A stretch of 64,000 nt of DNA from Helicobacter pylori (GTDB taxonomy: Bacteria > Campylobacterota > Campylobacteria > Campylobacterales > Helicobacteraceae). The stretch is from the NCBI RefSeq assembly GCF_030323545.1, contig NZ_CP122954.1, positions 868,001 through 932,000 of the forward strand, in the 5' to 3' direction. Position numbers and translations under genes: made by a program. Shown in pieces: positions 54,982-64,000 of the stretch; the first letter of the stretch is position 1, and each line of letters starts with the position of its first letter. A model generated the notes under the pieces. The model did not search any database, had not been told where the DNA came from, and worked only from the letters and a program-made list of their open reading frames with translations.

Positions 54982-55241
54982 CTTGCTTAAATCCTTTCAC
55001 TCAAAATAAGCCAAAACCATCAGCACTGCCATTAAAAATTCAAAAACGATATTTTAAAATTTTAGGGTTTAAAATGACCTTTATAAATAAAAGTTAAATG
55101 ACGCAATGGCTTGCGCGAAATTTAAAAACCCCATTTTTTAGCACTCTTAGTGGCGTTTGAGAATAAGTTAAAAATAACATGGTAAAATGCCAAAATTTGC
55201 TGTTGTTATGCGGCAAAAATTTGGACAACAAGGAATTGGGA

Positions 55242-55664
55242 ATGAGAAGGAGTTTGGCTTTTTGCCTGATGGTTGCACTTGGATTACAGGTTTTAGGCGC
55301 TAGGGATTTTTCGCAACTCAAAAACGAGGAACTTTTAAAATTAGCAGGCACTCTGCCTTCTAATGAAGCGATTGATTATCGCATGGAAGTGTCTAAACGC
55401 CTTAAAGCTTTAAACGCTGAGGACACTAAGAAATTCCGTGCGAATTTCAGCCGGATCGCTAGGAAGAATCTTTCCAAAATGAGTGAAGAGGATTTCAAAA
55501 AAATGCGTGAAGAGGTGCGTAAAGAATTAGAAGAAAAAACCAAAGGTTTGAGCGATGAAGAAATCAAGGCAAAAGGGCTTAATGTGAGCGTTTGCAGCGG
55601 CGATACGAGAAAAGTTTGGTGTAGGGCTGTTAAGAAAAAAGACGAACATTGCTCTCCTAAGTGA
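55242..55664 (+). CDS. Secreted DUF1104-family protein (HP0720-like)
   Basis: A 140-residue protein with a signal peptide (MRRSLAFCLMVALGLQVLGA) and the DUF1104 core RDFSQLKNEELLKLAGTLP, a charged helical repeat ending in a small cysteine-bearing tail (SVCSGDTRKVWCRAVKKKDEHCS). It is paralogous to the next gene. The start is the ATG at 55242 with AGGA upstream, not 55179. Function unknown; probably periplasmic. Confidence 0.8.
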   Translation: MRRSLAFCLMVALGLQVLGARDFSQLKNEELLKLAGTLPSNEAIDYRMEVSKRLKALNAEDTKKFRANFSRIARKNLSKMSEEDFKKMREEVRKELEEKTKGLSDEEIKAKGLNVSVCSGDTRKVWCRAVKKKDEHCSPK

Positions 55665-55692
55665 GATAAAATTTAATTTAAAAGGATAAAAC

Positions 55693-56163
55693 ATGAAAAA
55701 AGCGTTGAAAATACTTTCTGTTAGCGCGTTGCTATTTGTGGCTTTAAACGCCAAGGATTTCAGCAAAACAAGCGATGAAGATTTGGCTAAAATGGCTGGT
55801 ATTGTCGCTCCGCAGGATATTGTGGATTATAAAAAAGAGTTGAGAATGCGCATGAAAAAAATGCCTGAAGACAAAAGAGAAGCGTTCCATAAGCAGTTGC
55901 ATGAATACGCGGTTAAAAACACAGACAACATGACCGTGGCGGATTTTGAAGCGCACCAAAAAGCCGTTAAAGAAGCGCTTAAAAAAAGCAACATGAAGGA
56001 CATGGATGATGATGATTTGGGGTTGAGATCATGCAAGCATGGGAAAATGCACAAACACCACAAACACCACAAACACGATGGTCAAAATAAAGCAAAAGGG
56101 CATGGTAAAGAACAAGGCAAAAAAGATCACGATCATGATGATCATGGCGAAAATGAGAAATAA
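55693..56163 (+). CDS. Secreted DUF1104-family protein with His-rich tail (HP0721-like)
   Basis: A 156-residue paralogue of the previous gene with a signal peptide (MKKALKILSVSALLFVALNA) and core KDFSKTSDEDLAKMAGIVAP. From about residue 114 it has a His/Lys/Asp-rich tail (CKHGKMHKHHKHHKH and HDHDDHGENEK) with about 13 histidines, capable of metal binding. HP0721 has been reported as a sialic-acid-binding protein; note the adjacent SabA-type sialyl-Lewis x adhesin genes. Spacing to the previous gene is 28 bases, so they are co-transcribed. Confidence 0.8.
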   Translation: MKKALKILSVSALLFVALNAKDFSKTSDEDLAKMAGIVAPQDIVDYKKELRMRMKKMPEDKREAFHKQLHEYAVKNTDNMTVADFEAHQKAVKEALKKSNMKDMDDDDLGLRSCKHGKMHKHHKHHKHDGQNKAKGHGKEQGKKDHDHDDHGENEK

Positions 56164-56207
56164 AGCTTAAACCACACCCCTTTTTCTATCAAAGCTTCAA
56201 ACCCTTT

Positions 56208-56248
56208 AAGCAGAAATCCTAAACGCTTTGAGCGTTTGGGATAAATGC
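56208..56248. repeat. Dispersed 41-bp hairpin element, copy 2
   Basis: Matches the element at 19700-19740: AAGCAGAAATCCTAAACGC, loop, GCGTTTGGG, then ATAAATGC. The stem here (AAACGCTTTGAGCGTTT) is a perfect inverted repeat, stronger than copy 1. It lies between the DUF1104 gene and the sab gene, and could act as a terminator. The rest of 56164-56294 holds nothing else I can support. Confidence 0.6.
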
Positions 56249-56371
56249 GTTCTGTTAAGCGTTATCAAAATTCTATTCTCATTAAGTATTGCTTATAAAA
56301 TTCAAAAGATGATTTTATCGTTACAAAAATCAACACTCCAAAGATAAATAAGTTAAAATACCCCAAAATCC

Positions 56372-56411
56372 TTTTTTTTTTTTTTGAAATCCAATAAGTC
56401 TATGGTAAAAT
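56372..56411 (+). promoter_or_regulatory. sab promoter, copy 1, with T14 tract
   Basis: A 14-base T run (56372-56385) lies just upstream of a -10-like TAAAAT (56406-56411), 70 bases before the ATG. The T tract of sabA promoters is known to vary in length and modulate transcription, giving a second layer of control beside the CT repeat. Confidence 0.65.
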
Positions 56412-56481
56412 TAAATAAATTGTAAATCTATTACTATTTAGAATATTTTTGCAACAAAAAATTACTTTAAGGAACACTTTT

Positions 56482-58438
56482 ATGAAAAAGACAATTTTAC
56501 TCTCTCTCTCTCTCTCTCGCTTCATCGCTTTTAAACGCTGAAGACAACGGCTTTTTTGTGAGCGCGGGCTATCAAATCGGCGAAGCGGTGCAAATGGTCA
56601 AAAACACCGGTGAATTGAAAAACTTGAACGACAAATACGAGCAATTAAACCAGTATTTAAATCAAGTGGCTTCGTTGAAGCAAAGCATTCAAAACGCCAA
56701 CAACATTGAGCTGGTCAATAGCTCTTTAAACTATTTAAAAAGCTTTACCAACAACAACTATAACAGCACCACCCAATCGCCCATCTTCAACGCCGTGCAA
56801 GCCGTTATCACTTCGGTATTGGGTTTTTGGAGTCTTTATGCGGGGAACTACTTCACTTTTTTTGTGGGTAATAAGGATACTAAACAACCCGCTAGTGTCT
56901 ATGGTAACCCTCCTTTTAAAACGATTGTAAGCAACTGCTCAGGAATTGAAAACTGCGCTATGAATCAAGACACTTACGACAAGATGAAAAAACTTGCTGA
57001 AGAACTCCAAGCAGCTCAACAAAACTCTGCCACTAAAGTGAACAATCTTTGCGCTTTATCCGGATGCAATGCAACAGAAGGCCAAAGCCCAAACTCAACC
57101 GTAAGCAACGCTCTTAATTTGGCGCAACAGCTTATGGATTTAATCGCAAACACTAAGACTGCTATGATGTGGAAAAATATCGTCATCAGTGGTGTTTCAA
57201 ATGTGTCTGGTGGTGGTATCACATCCACTAATTACCCAACGCACTATGCGGTGTTTAACAACATTAAGGCGATGATACCTATCTTGCAACAAGCGGTTAC
57301 GCTTTCTCAAAGTAACCACACTCTATCCGCTAAGTTGCAAGCTCAAGCTACAGGATCTCAAACAAACCCTAATTTCGCTAAAGACATCTACACTTTCGCT
57401 CAAAACCAAAAGCAAGTCATCTCTTACGCCAAAGATATTTTCAACCTCTTTAATACTATCCCTGCAGATCAGTTTAAGTATTTGGAGAAAGCTTATTTGA
57501 AAATACCCAATGCGGGTCAAACTCCTACTAACCCTTACAGACAAGAGGTGAATTTAAACCAAGAAATTCAAACGATTAAAAACAATGTGAGTTATTATGG
57601 TAATCGGGTGGATGCGGCTTTAAGCGTGGCTAAAGATGTTTATAACCTAAAATCCAATCAAACAGAGATTGTAACCGCTTATAACGACGCTAAGAATTTG
57701 AGCGAAGAGATTTCTAAACTCCCACACAATCAAGTCAATACAAAAGACATTGTCACACTATCTTATGATAAAAACGCTCCAGCAGCGGGCCAATACAACT
57801 ACCAAATCAACCAAGAGCAAGCGTCCAATCTTTCTCAAGCTTTAGCAGCGATGAGCAACAACCCCTTTAAAAATATAGGAATGATTAGCTCTCAAAACAA
57901 TAACGGCGCGTTAAACGGGCTTGGCGTGCAAGTGGGCTATAAGCAATTCTTTGGCGAAAGCAAAAGATGGGGATTAAGGTATTATGGCTTCTTTGATTAC
58001 AACCACGGCTATATCAAATCAAGCTTTTTTAATTCGTCTTCTGATATATGGACTTATGGCGGTGGGAGCGATTTGTTAGTGAATATCATCAACGATAGCA
58101 TCACAAGAAAGAACAACAAGCTCTCCGTGGGTCTTTTTGGTGGTATCCAACTGGCAGGGACTACATGGCTTAATTCTCAGTATGTGAATTTAACCGCGTT
58201 AAATAATCCTTACAGCGCAAAAGTCAATGCTTCCAATTTCCAATTTTTGTTCAATCTCGGTTTGAGGACGAATCTCGCTACAGCTAAGAAAAAAGACAGC
58301 GAACATTCCGCGCAACATGGCTTGGAGTTGGGCATTAAAATCCCTACCATTAACACGAATTACTATTCTTTTCTAGGCGCTCAATTGCAATACAGGAGAC
58401 TCTATAGCGTGTATCTCAATTATGTGTTCGCTTACTAA
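56482..58438 (+). CDS. sabB: SabA-type sialic-acid-binding adhesin at the sabB (hopO) locus, phase OFF
   Basis: Hop-family adhesin for sialyl-Lewis x glycans. The ATG at 56482 (AAGGA upstream) runs into (CT)9C at 56500-56518, after which the frame ends at TGA (M K K T I L L S L S L S R F I A F K R stop). The rest, from EDNGFFVSAGYQIGEAVQMV on, is intact but in another frame, so the gene is phase OFF; 7 or 10 CT repeats would restore a protein of about 650 residues. The C-terminal barrel ends YLNYVFAY. The position beside DUF1104 genes is the HP0722 locus, yet the sequence equals that at the HP0725 locus, showing gene conversion. An internal ATG at 56558 is unlikely to be used, since it would lack a signal peptide. 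Confidence 0.9.
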
Positions 58439-58531
58439 AAGCTCTCTTTTTTAAAATAGGGGGAGCTTCATCAAATCTATTTTGATAGTTATCAATATTT
58501 GATGAAAATAAAGTCAAAAACAAAATAAACC

Positions 58532-58566
58532 AAATTACCCAATTATCTTTGATAATTGGGTAATTT
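58532..58566 (-). terminator. Bidirectional terminator, 16-bp perfect stem
   Basis: Arms 58532-58547 and 58551-58566 are fully complementary (AAATTACCCAATTATC and its reverse complement) around a TTT loop. It sits between the convergent sab copy 1 and ansB, 11 bases after the ansB stop, with a T-rich run following on the minus strand. Confidence 0.65.
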
Positions 58567-58577
58567 AAGAAAATCGT

Positions 58578-59660
<1,083 letters not shown>

Positions 59661-59705
59661 TTATAGTATAGTAAAACATCGTTAAAATAAATTTAAAAAG
59701 GGTTA

Positions 59706-61037
59706 ATGGTGGATGCCTTTTTTCAGATTGTAGTGTTACTTTTTTCGCTTTTTTTAGGGGCAAGGCTAGGGGGCTTGGGAGTGGGCTATGCGGGGGGTTT
59801 GGGCGTGCTTATTTTATGCTTATTTTTGGGGCTAAATCCGGGCAAAATCCCTTTTGATGTGATTTTAATCATCATGGCAGTCATTAGCACTATTAGTGCG
59901 ATGCAAAAAGCGGGGGGATTGGATTACTTAGTCCAAATCGCTGAAAAAATTTTAAGGAAACACCCCAAGCAAATCAACTACCTCGCCCCAAGCGTGGCGT
60001 ATTTTTTAACGATACTAGCGGGCACTGGGCATACGGTTTTTTCTTTGATTCCGGTGATTGTGGAAGTGAGCCAGAGCCAAAACATCAAACCCAAAGCGCC
60101 CTTAAGCTTAGCGGTAGTCTCTAGTCAAGTCGCTATTACCGCAAGCCCGGTGAGCGCGGCGGTGGTGTTTATGAGCGGTATTTTAGAGCCTTTAGGAGCG
60201 AATTACTTGACCCTTTTAATGGTTTGGATCCCTACGACTTTTTTAGCATGCATGCTCACGGCGTTTGTTATGGGTTTTACTGATTTGAAATTAGACAGCG
60301 ATCCGAATTATTTAGAGCGCCTGAATGCAAGAAAAATTTCGCCCCCTATCATCAAAGAAGAAAAAGAAACCTCAAAAAGCGCGAAATTATCGTTATGGAT
60401 TTTTATCGGTGGGGTTGTAGCGATCGTTTTTTATGCGAGCGCGATTTCTAAAAATATCGCTTTGATTAGCCCGGTGGTTTTAGGCAGAGATTATGCGATT
60501 GTGTCTTTCATGTTGAGCGTGGCAACTTTAATTGCGCTTTTTTGCAAAATTAACGCTAATGAAATCGCTCATTCAAGCGTGTTTAAATCCGGCATGCAAG
60601 CGTGCGTGTGCGTGTTAGGCGTGGCATGGCTAGGCGATACTTTTGTGAGCAATCATATAGATGAAATCAAGCGATACGCTTCTTTTTTGATCGCAGATTA
60701 TCCGTTTTTATTAGCCGTAGCGCTCTTTTTGGCTTCCATGCTTTTGTATTCGCAAGCTGCCACCTCTAAAGCGCTCATCCCAAGCGTGATCACAGCCTTA
60801 GGCATTAGTGCTAACCATACCGAGCATTTGTATATTATCGTGGCTTCTTTTGCGAGCGTTTCGGCGTTGTTTGTGCTGCCCACTTACCCCACTTTACTAG
60901 GAGCGATCGCTATGGATTATACCGGCACCACTAAAATGGGCCGTTATGTGTTTGATCATGCGTTTTTGATCCCTGGGGTTTTAGTCGTGTCTTTGAGCGT
61001 GGCGTTAGGGTTTGTTGTCGCGCCGTTGGTTTTGTAG
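59706..61037 (+). CDS. dcuA: Anaerobic C4-dicarboxylate transporter DcuA
   Basis: Inner-membrane antiporter for aspartate, fumarate and succinate. It has 443 residues with about ten or more transmembrane helices. The start MVDAFFQIVVLLFSLFLGAR and motif GTGHTVFSLIPVIVEVS are characteristic of DcuA/DcuB. It supplies fumarate for fumarate reductase respiration and exports succinate. The start at 59706 has only a weak RBS. It is divergent from ansB with a 75-bp shared promoter region. Confidence 0.94.
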   Translation: MVDAFFQIVVLLFSLFLGARLGGLGVGYAGGLGVLILCLFLGLNPGKIPFDVILIIMAVISTISAMQKAGGLDYLVQIAEKILRKHPKQINYLAPSVAYFLTILAGTGHTVFSLIPVIVEVSQSQNIKPKAPLSLAVVSSQVAITASPVSAAVVFMSGILEPLGANYLTLLMVWIPTTFLACMLTAFVMGFTDLKLDSDPNYLERLNARKISPPIIKEEKETSKSAKLSLWIFIGGVVAIVFYASAISKNIALISPVVLGRDYAIVSFMLSVATLIALFCKINANEIAHSSVFKSGMQACVCVLGVAWLGDTFVSNHIDEIKRYASFLIADYPFLLAVALFLASMLLYSQAATSKALIPSVITALGISANHTEHLYIIVASFASVSALFVLPTYPTLLGAIAMDYTGTTKMGRYVFDHAFLIPGVLVVSLSVALGFVVAPLVL

Positions 61038-61077
61038 ATTGTATCATTAACGGTAAAAAGCTTGGCGTTGCGATTTT

Positions 61078-61107
61078 TCTAAACCCCCTTAAAAAAGAGG
61101 GTTTAGA
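61078..61107. terminator. Terminator-like hairpin between dcuA and sab copy 2
   Basis: TCTAAACCC (61078-61086) and GGGTTTAGA (61099-61107) form a perfect 9-bp stem, three bases from the sab copy-2 stop. It serves the convergent genes. The T-run is inside the loop on the minus strand, so termination strength is uncertain. Confidence 0.45.
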
Positions 61108-61110
61108 CAC

Positions 61111-63067
61111 TTAGTAAGCGAACACATAATTGAGATACACGCTATAGAGTCTCCTGTATTGCAATTGAGCGCCTAGAAAAGAATAGTAATTCGTGTTAAT
61201 GGTAGGGATTTTAATGCCCAACTCCAAGCCATGTTGCGCGGAATGTTCGCTGTCTTTTTTCTTAGCTGTAGCGAGATTCGTCCTCAAACCGAGATTGAAC
61301 AAAAATTGGAAATTGGAAGCATTGACTTTTGCGCTGTAAGGATTATTTAACGCGGTTAAATTCACATACTGAGAATTAAGCCATGTAGTCCCTGCCAGTT
61401 GGATACCACCAAAAAGACCCACGGAGAGCTTGTTGTTCTTTCTTGTGATGCTATCGTTGATGATATTCACTAACAAATCGCTCCCACCGCCATAAGTCCA
61501 TATATCAGAAGACGAATTAAAAAAGCTTGATTTGATATAGCCGTGGTTGTAATCAAAGAAGCCATAATACCTTAATCCCCATCTTTTGCTTTCGCCAAAG
61601 AATTGCTTATAGCCCACTTGCACGCCAAGCCCGTTTAACGCGCCGTTATTGTTTTGAGAGCTAATCATTCCTATATTTTTAAAGGGGTTGTTGCTCATCG
61701 CTGCTAAAGCTTGAGAAAGATTGGACGCTTGCTCTTGGTTGATTTGGTAGTTGTATTGGCCCGCTGCTGGAGCGTTTTTATCATAAGATAGTGTGACAAT
61801 GTCTTTTGTATTGACTTGATTGTGTGGGAGTTTAGAAATCTCTTCGCTCAAATTCTTAGCGTCGTTATAAGCGGTTACAATCTCTGTTTGATTGGATTTT
61901 AGGTTATAAACATCTTTAGCCACGCTTAAAGCCGCATCCACCCGATTACCATAATAACTCACATTGTTTTTAATCGTTTGAATTTCTTGGTTTAAATTCA
62001 CCTCTTGTCTGTAAGGGTTAGTAGGAGTTTGACCCGCATTGGGTATTTTCAAATAAGCTTTCTCCAAATACTTAAACTGATCTGCAGGGATAGTATTAAA
62101 GAGGTTGAAAATATCTTTGGCGTAAGAGATGACTTGCTTTTGGTTTTGAGCGAAAGTGTAGATGTCTTTAGCGAAATTAGGGTTTGTTTGAGATCCTGTA
62201 GCTTGAGCTTGCAACTTAGCGGATAGAGTGTGGTTACTTTGAGAAAGCGTAACCGCTTGTTGCAAGATAGGTATCATCGCCTTAATGTTGTTAAACACCG
62301 CATAGTGCGTTGGGTAATTAGTGGATGTGATACCACCACCAGACACATTTGAAACACCACTGATGACGATATTTTTCCACATCATAGCAGTCTTAGTGTT
62401 TGCGATTAAATCCATAAGCTGTTGCGCCAAATTAAGAGCGTTGCTTACGGTTGAGTTTGGGCTTTGGCCTTCTGTTGCATTGCATCCGGATAAAGCGCAA
62501 AGATTGTTCACTTTAGTGGCAGAGTTTTGTTGAGCTGCTTGGAGTTCTTCAGCAAGTTTTTTCATCTTGTCGTAAGTGTCTTGATTCATAGCGCAGTTTT
62601 CAATTCCTGAGCAGTTGCTTACAATCGTTTTAAAAGGAGGGTTACCATAGACACTAGCGGGTTGTTTAGTATCCTTATTACCCACAAAAAAAGTGAAGTA
62701 GTTCCCCGCATAAAGACTCCAAAAACCCAATACCGAAGTGATAACGGCTTGCACGGCGTTGAAGATGGGCGATTGGGTGGTGCTGTTATAGTTGTTGTTG
62801 GTAAAGCTTTTTAAATAGTTTAAAGAGCTATTGACCAGCTCAATGTTGTTGGCGTTTTGAATGCTTTGCTTCAACGAAGCCACTTGATTTAAATACTGGT
62901 TTAATTGCTCGTATTTGTCGTTCAAGTTTTTCAATTCACCGGTGTTTTTGACCATTTGCACCGCTTCGCCGATTTGATAGCCCGCGCTCACAAAAAAGCC
63001 GTTGTCTTCAGCGTTTAAAAGCGATGAAGCGAGAGAGAGAGAGAGAGAGTAAAATTGTCTTTTTCAT
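61111..63067 (-). CDS. sabA: SabA-type sialic-acid-binding adhesin at the sabA (hopP) locus, phase OFF
   Basis: Same gene as at 56482, inverted. The ATG at 63067 is followed by the GA tract 63031-63049 (nine CT repeats in the sense strand), then the same frame break, so this copy is also OFF. The position between dcuA and the partial outer-membrane gene is the HP0725 locus. Having both loci OFF with the same repeat number indicates that one was recently copied onto the other, or that both were fixed together; a single slippage event in either copy would switch it ON. Confidence 0.9.
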
Positions 63068-63137
63068 AAAAGTGTTCCTTAAAGTAATTTTTTGTTGCAA
63101 AAATATTCTAAATAGTAATAGATTTACAATTTATTTA

Positions 63138-63177
63138 ATTTTACCATAGACTTATTGGATTTCAAAAAAAAAAAAAA
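63138..63177 (-). promoter_or_regulatory. sab promoter, copy 2, with A14 tract
   Basis: Inverted copy of the promoter at 56372-56411: A14 on the plus strand at 63164-63177 (T14 in sense), then the -10-like TAAAAT. The tract has the same length as in copy 1. Confidence 0.6.
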
Positions 63178-63283
63178 GGATTTTGGGGTATTTTAACTTA
63201 TTTATCTTTGGAGTGTTGATTTTTGTAACGATAAAATCATCTTTTGAATTTTATCATCAGCATTTAATGGGAAAAAAGCCAAA

Positions 63284-64000
63284 CTAAAACAAGAACGCGT
63301 AGCTGACAAAAACTTCTTTATTCCTAAAAACGCTGAAGTTTTGTCGGATCGTTTGTTGTTGCCACACATTGCTAGAGCCAAAGTTTTTCCAACTTTGCGC
63401 GCTCAAGCTGTAGTAAGGGATTTTTAGCCCCACATTGAAGCGGTTGCGCTTGCCTATATACAAAGAACCCCCAAAATTCACAAAAAACCCCCCACCCGCT
63501 GCAAAAAATTTATCATCTTGATTGGTGTTTTGATCTTTATATTGAGGACTCCACAATATTGCGTATTCCACCCCACCCCCACCAAACACGCCTATTTTAA
63601 AAAACAGCATTTTTTCTGTTTTTAAAGCGAGTTTTAAAAGGGTGTCTATAGGGAGATTAACAAACACATTCACATTCAAACCAAACGCCATGAAATGCCC
63701 GTTATTGAAAAGGAAGTTTTGGGGGTTTGGGGTTTTTTGCAAATTCAAAGAGCCTTGGGCGTTTGAAGCGGTATCGTAGGTTTTAATCGCGCTCGGGTTG
63801 TAATTGGCTTGGGATAAAAGGGTATTGCCCCCCACTTTTTGCCCTAATTGCGCTTTAGCGTATTCTATATCCCCCCACACCCTTAATCCTAAAATATGGT
63901 ATTTATCAATAGCTATTTCATCGCCTATTTGCCCAGTATAAGACAGGTTTTTACCCCCCTTATAATGGGCTTCTAATTTCTCGCCATAACACACGCTGCT
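63284..64000 (-). CDS. Outer-membrane protein, C-terminal part (HP0726-like), 5' end outside window
   Basis: The reading frame stays open to the right edge, so the 5' end lies beyond 64000; about 238 residues are seen (reading SSVCYGEKLEAHYKGGKNL at the edge). It is beta-rich with repeated Gly/Phe/Asn strand motifs (FFKIGVFGGGGVEYA, GGGFFVNFGGSLYIG) and ends FVSYAFLF, with the terminal phenylalanine of outer-membrane barrels. Family not certain; possibly an H. pylori-specific OMP. It is leftward, ahead of sab copy 2 with a 216-bp gap. Confidence 0.7.
   Translation of the reverse strand, partial: SSVCYGEKLEAHYKGGKNLSYTGQIGDEIAIDKYHILGLRVWGDIEYAKAQLGQKVGGNTLLSQANYNPSAIKTYDTASNAQGSLNLQKTPNPQNFLFNNGHFMAFGLNVNVFVNLPIDTLLKLALKTEKMLFFKIGVFGGGGVEYAILWSPQYKDQNTNQDDKFFAAGGGFFVNFGGSLYIGKRNRFNVGLKIPYYSLSAQSWKNFGSSNVWQQQTIRQNFSVFRNKEVFVSYAFLF

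Larger units (their letters stand above)
56295..58438. repeat. 2144-bp inverted repeat, left arm
   Basis: Carries the sab gene with its T14 promoter tract. It pairs with 61111-63254 in inverse orientation. The ends are sharp: identity starts at ATAAAATTC (56295) and stops at the TAA of the gene (58438). The encoded 626-residue proteins are the same residue for residue, and translations of other frames across the two arms are also the same, so the DNA is identical or nearly so. Confidence 0.92.
61111..63254. repeat. 2144-bp inverted repeat, right arm
   Basis: Inverted counterpart of 56295-58438. Same length, same CT and homopolymer lengths, same gene. The flanks differ immediately at both ends: the first bases beyond each arm do not match those of the other. 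Confidence 0.92.

Noticed and set aside
54982..55241. Possible small genes between the LysE-type gene and the first DUF1104 gene
   Set aside because: Short frames only, without RBS or family features; the region looks like a divergent promoter gap.
56558..58438. Using the internal ATG at 56558 (and 62991) as the true start of the sab genes
   Set aside because: It falls inside the mature Hop N-terminal motif, lacks a signal peptide and RBS, and the real start with the CT-repeat leader is visible upstream.

Overview
The window is chromosomal DNA of Helicobacter pylori. The evidence is a dense set of species-typical outer-membrane proteins (a BabA-type adhesin, AlpA/AlpB, HopK, a Hom protein, SabA-type adhesins, a Hof protein), a giant VacA-like autotransporter, the hyp hydrogenase/urease maturation genes, flagellar genes and epsilonproteobacterial gene orders. 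HP and jhp numbers below are recalled from strains 26695 and J99 and were not looked up. No insertion sequence, prophage, rRNA or CRISPR array was seen.

Layout. 1-850: 5' end of a babA-type gene with a poly-A promoter, then tRNA-fMet and tRNA-Gln. 850-6778: a hypothetical gene, then hypD/hypC/hypB, a small membrane protein, a cupin, ackA and pta, all leftward. 7001-11408: fliK-flgD-flgE2 behind a sigma-54 promoter; rpoN itself lies at 50 kb. 11460-15245: a type II restriction-modification pair and a UvrD/Rep helicase. 15246-16064: two tiny leftward hydrophobic-peptide genes with SD-sequestering hairpins and antisense promoter signals, resembling type I toxin-antitoxin loci, then a T14 tract. 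16065-24238: alpA, alpB, a candidate structured RNA, hofG and an intact TonB-dependent frpB receptor. 24498-30124: a YrdC-like gene, carB, a BI-1 family membrane protein and gap. 30203-38487: the VacA-like autotransporter vlpC and hopK. 38555-46316: a tautomerase lacking its catalytic proline, then recR, truD, htpX, folE, ispA, surE, a putative lipoprotein, queD, queE and a GNAT enzyme as a tightly packed housekeeping run.

At 46542 a homA/homB-type gene marks a synteny junction. Genes to its left belong to the J99 homB locus (HP0935 side) and genes to its right to the homA locus (HP0711 side). The Hom protein carries a complete HEXXHXXGXXH zinc-metalloprotease signature. To the right lie an HD-domain gene, then the leftward set of LysE exporter, dnaX, tsaE, lptB and rpoN, then two DUF1104 genes.

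At 56295-63254 two apparently identical 2144-bp SabA-type gene copies lie in inverted orientation around ansB and dcuA. Both have nine CT repeats and are out of frame (phase OFF). Recombination between them could invert the ansB-dcuA segment. The window ends inside another outer-membrane-type gene.

Themes: surface variation by phase-variable repeats and gene conversion; metalloenzyme maturation; flagellar hook assembly under RpoN; acetate and aspartate/fumarate metabolism; and small regulatory elements between outer-membrane genes.
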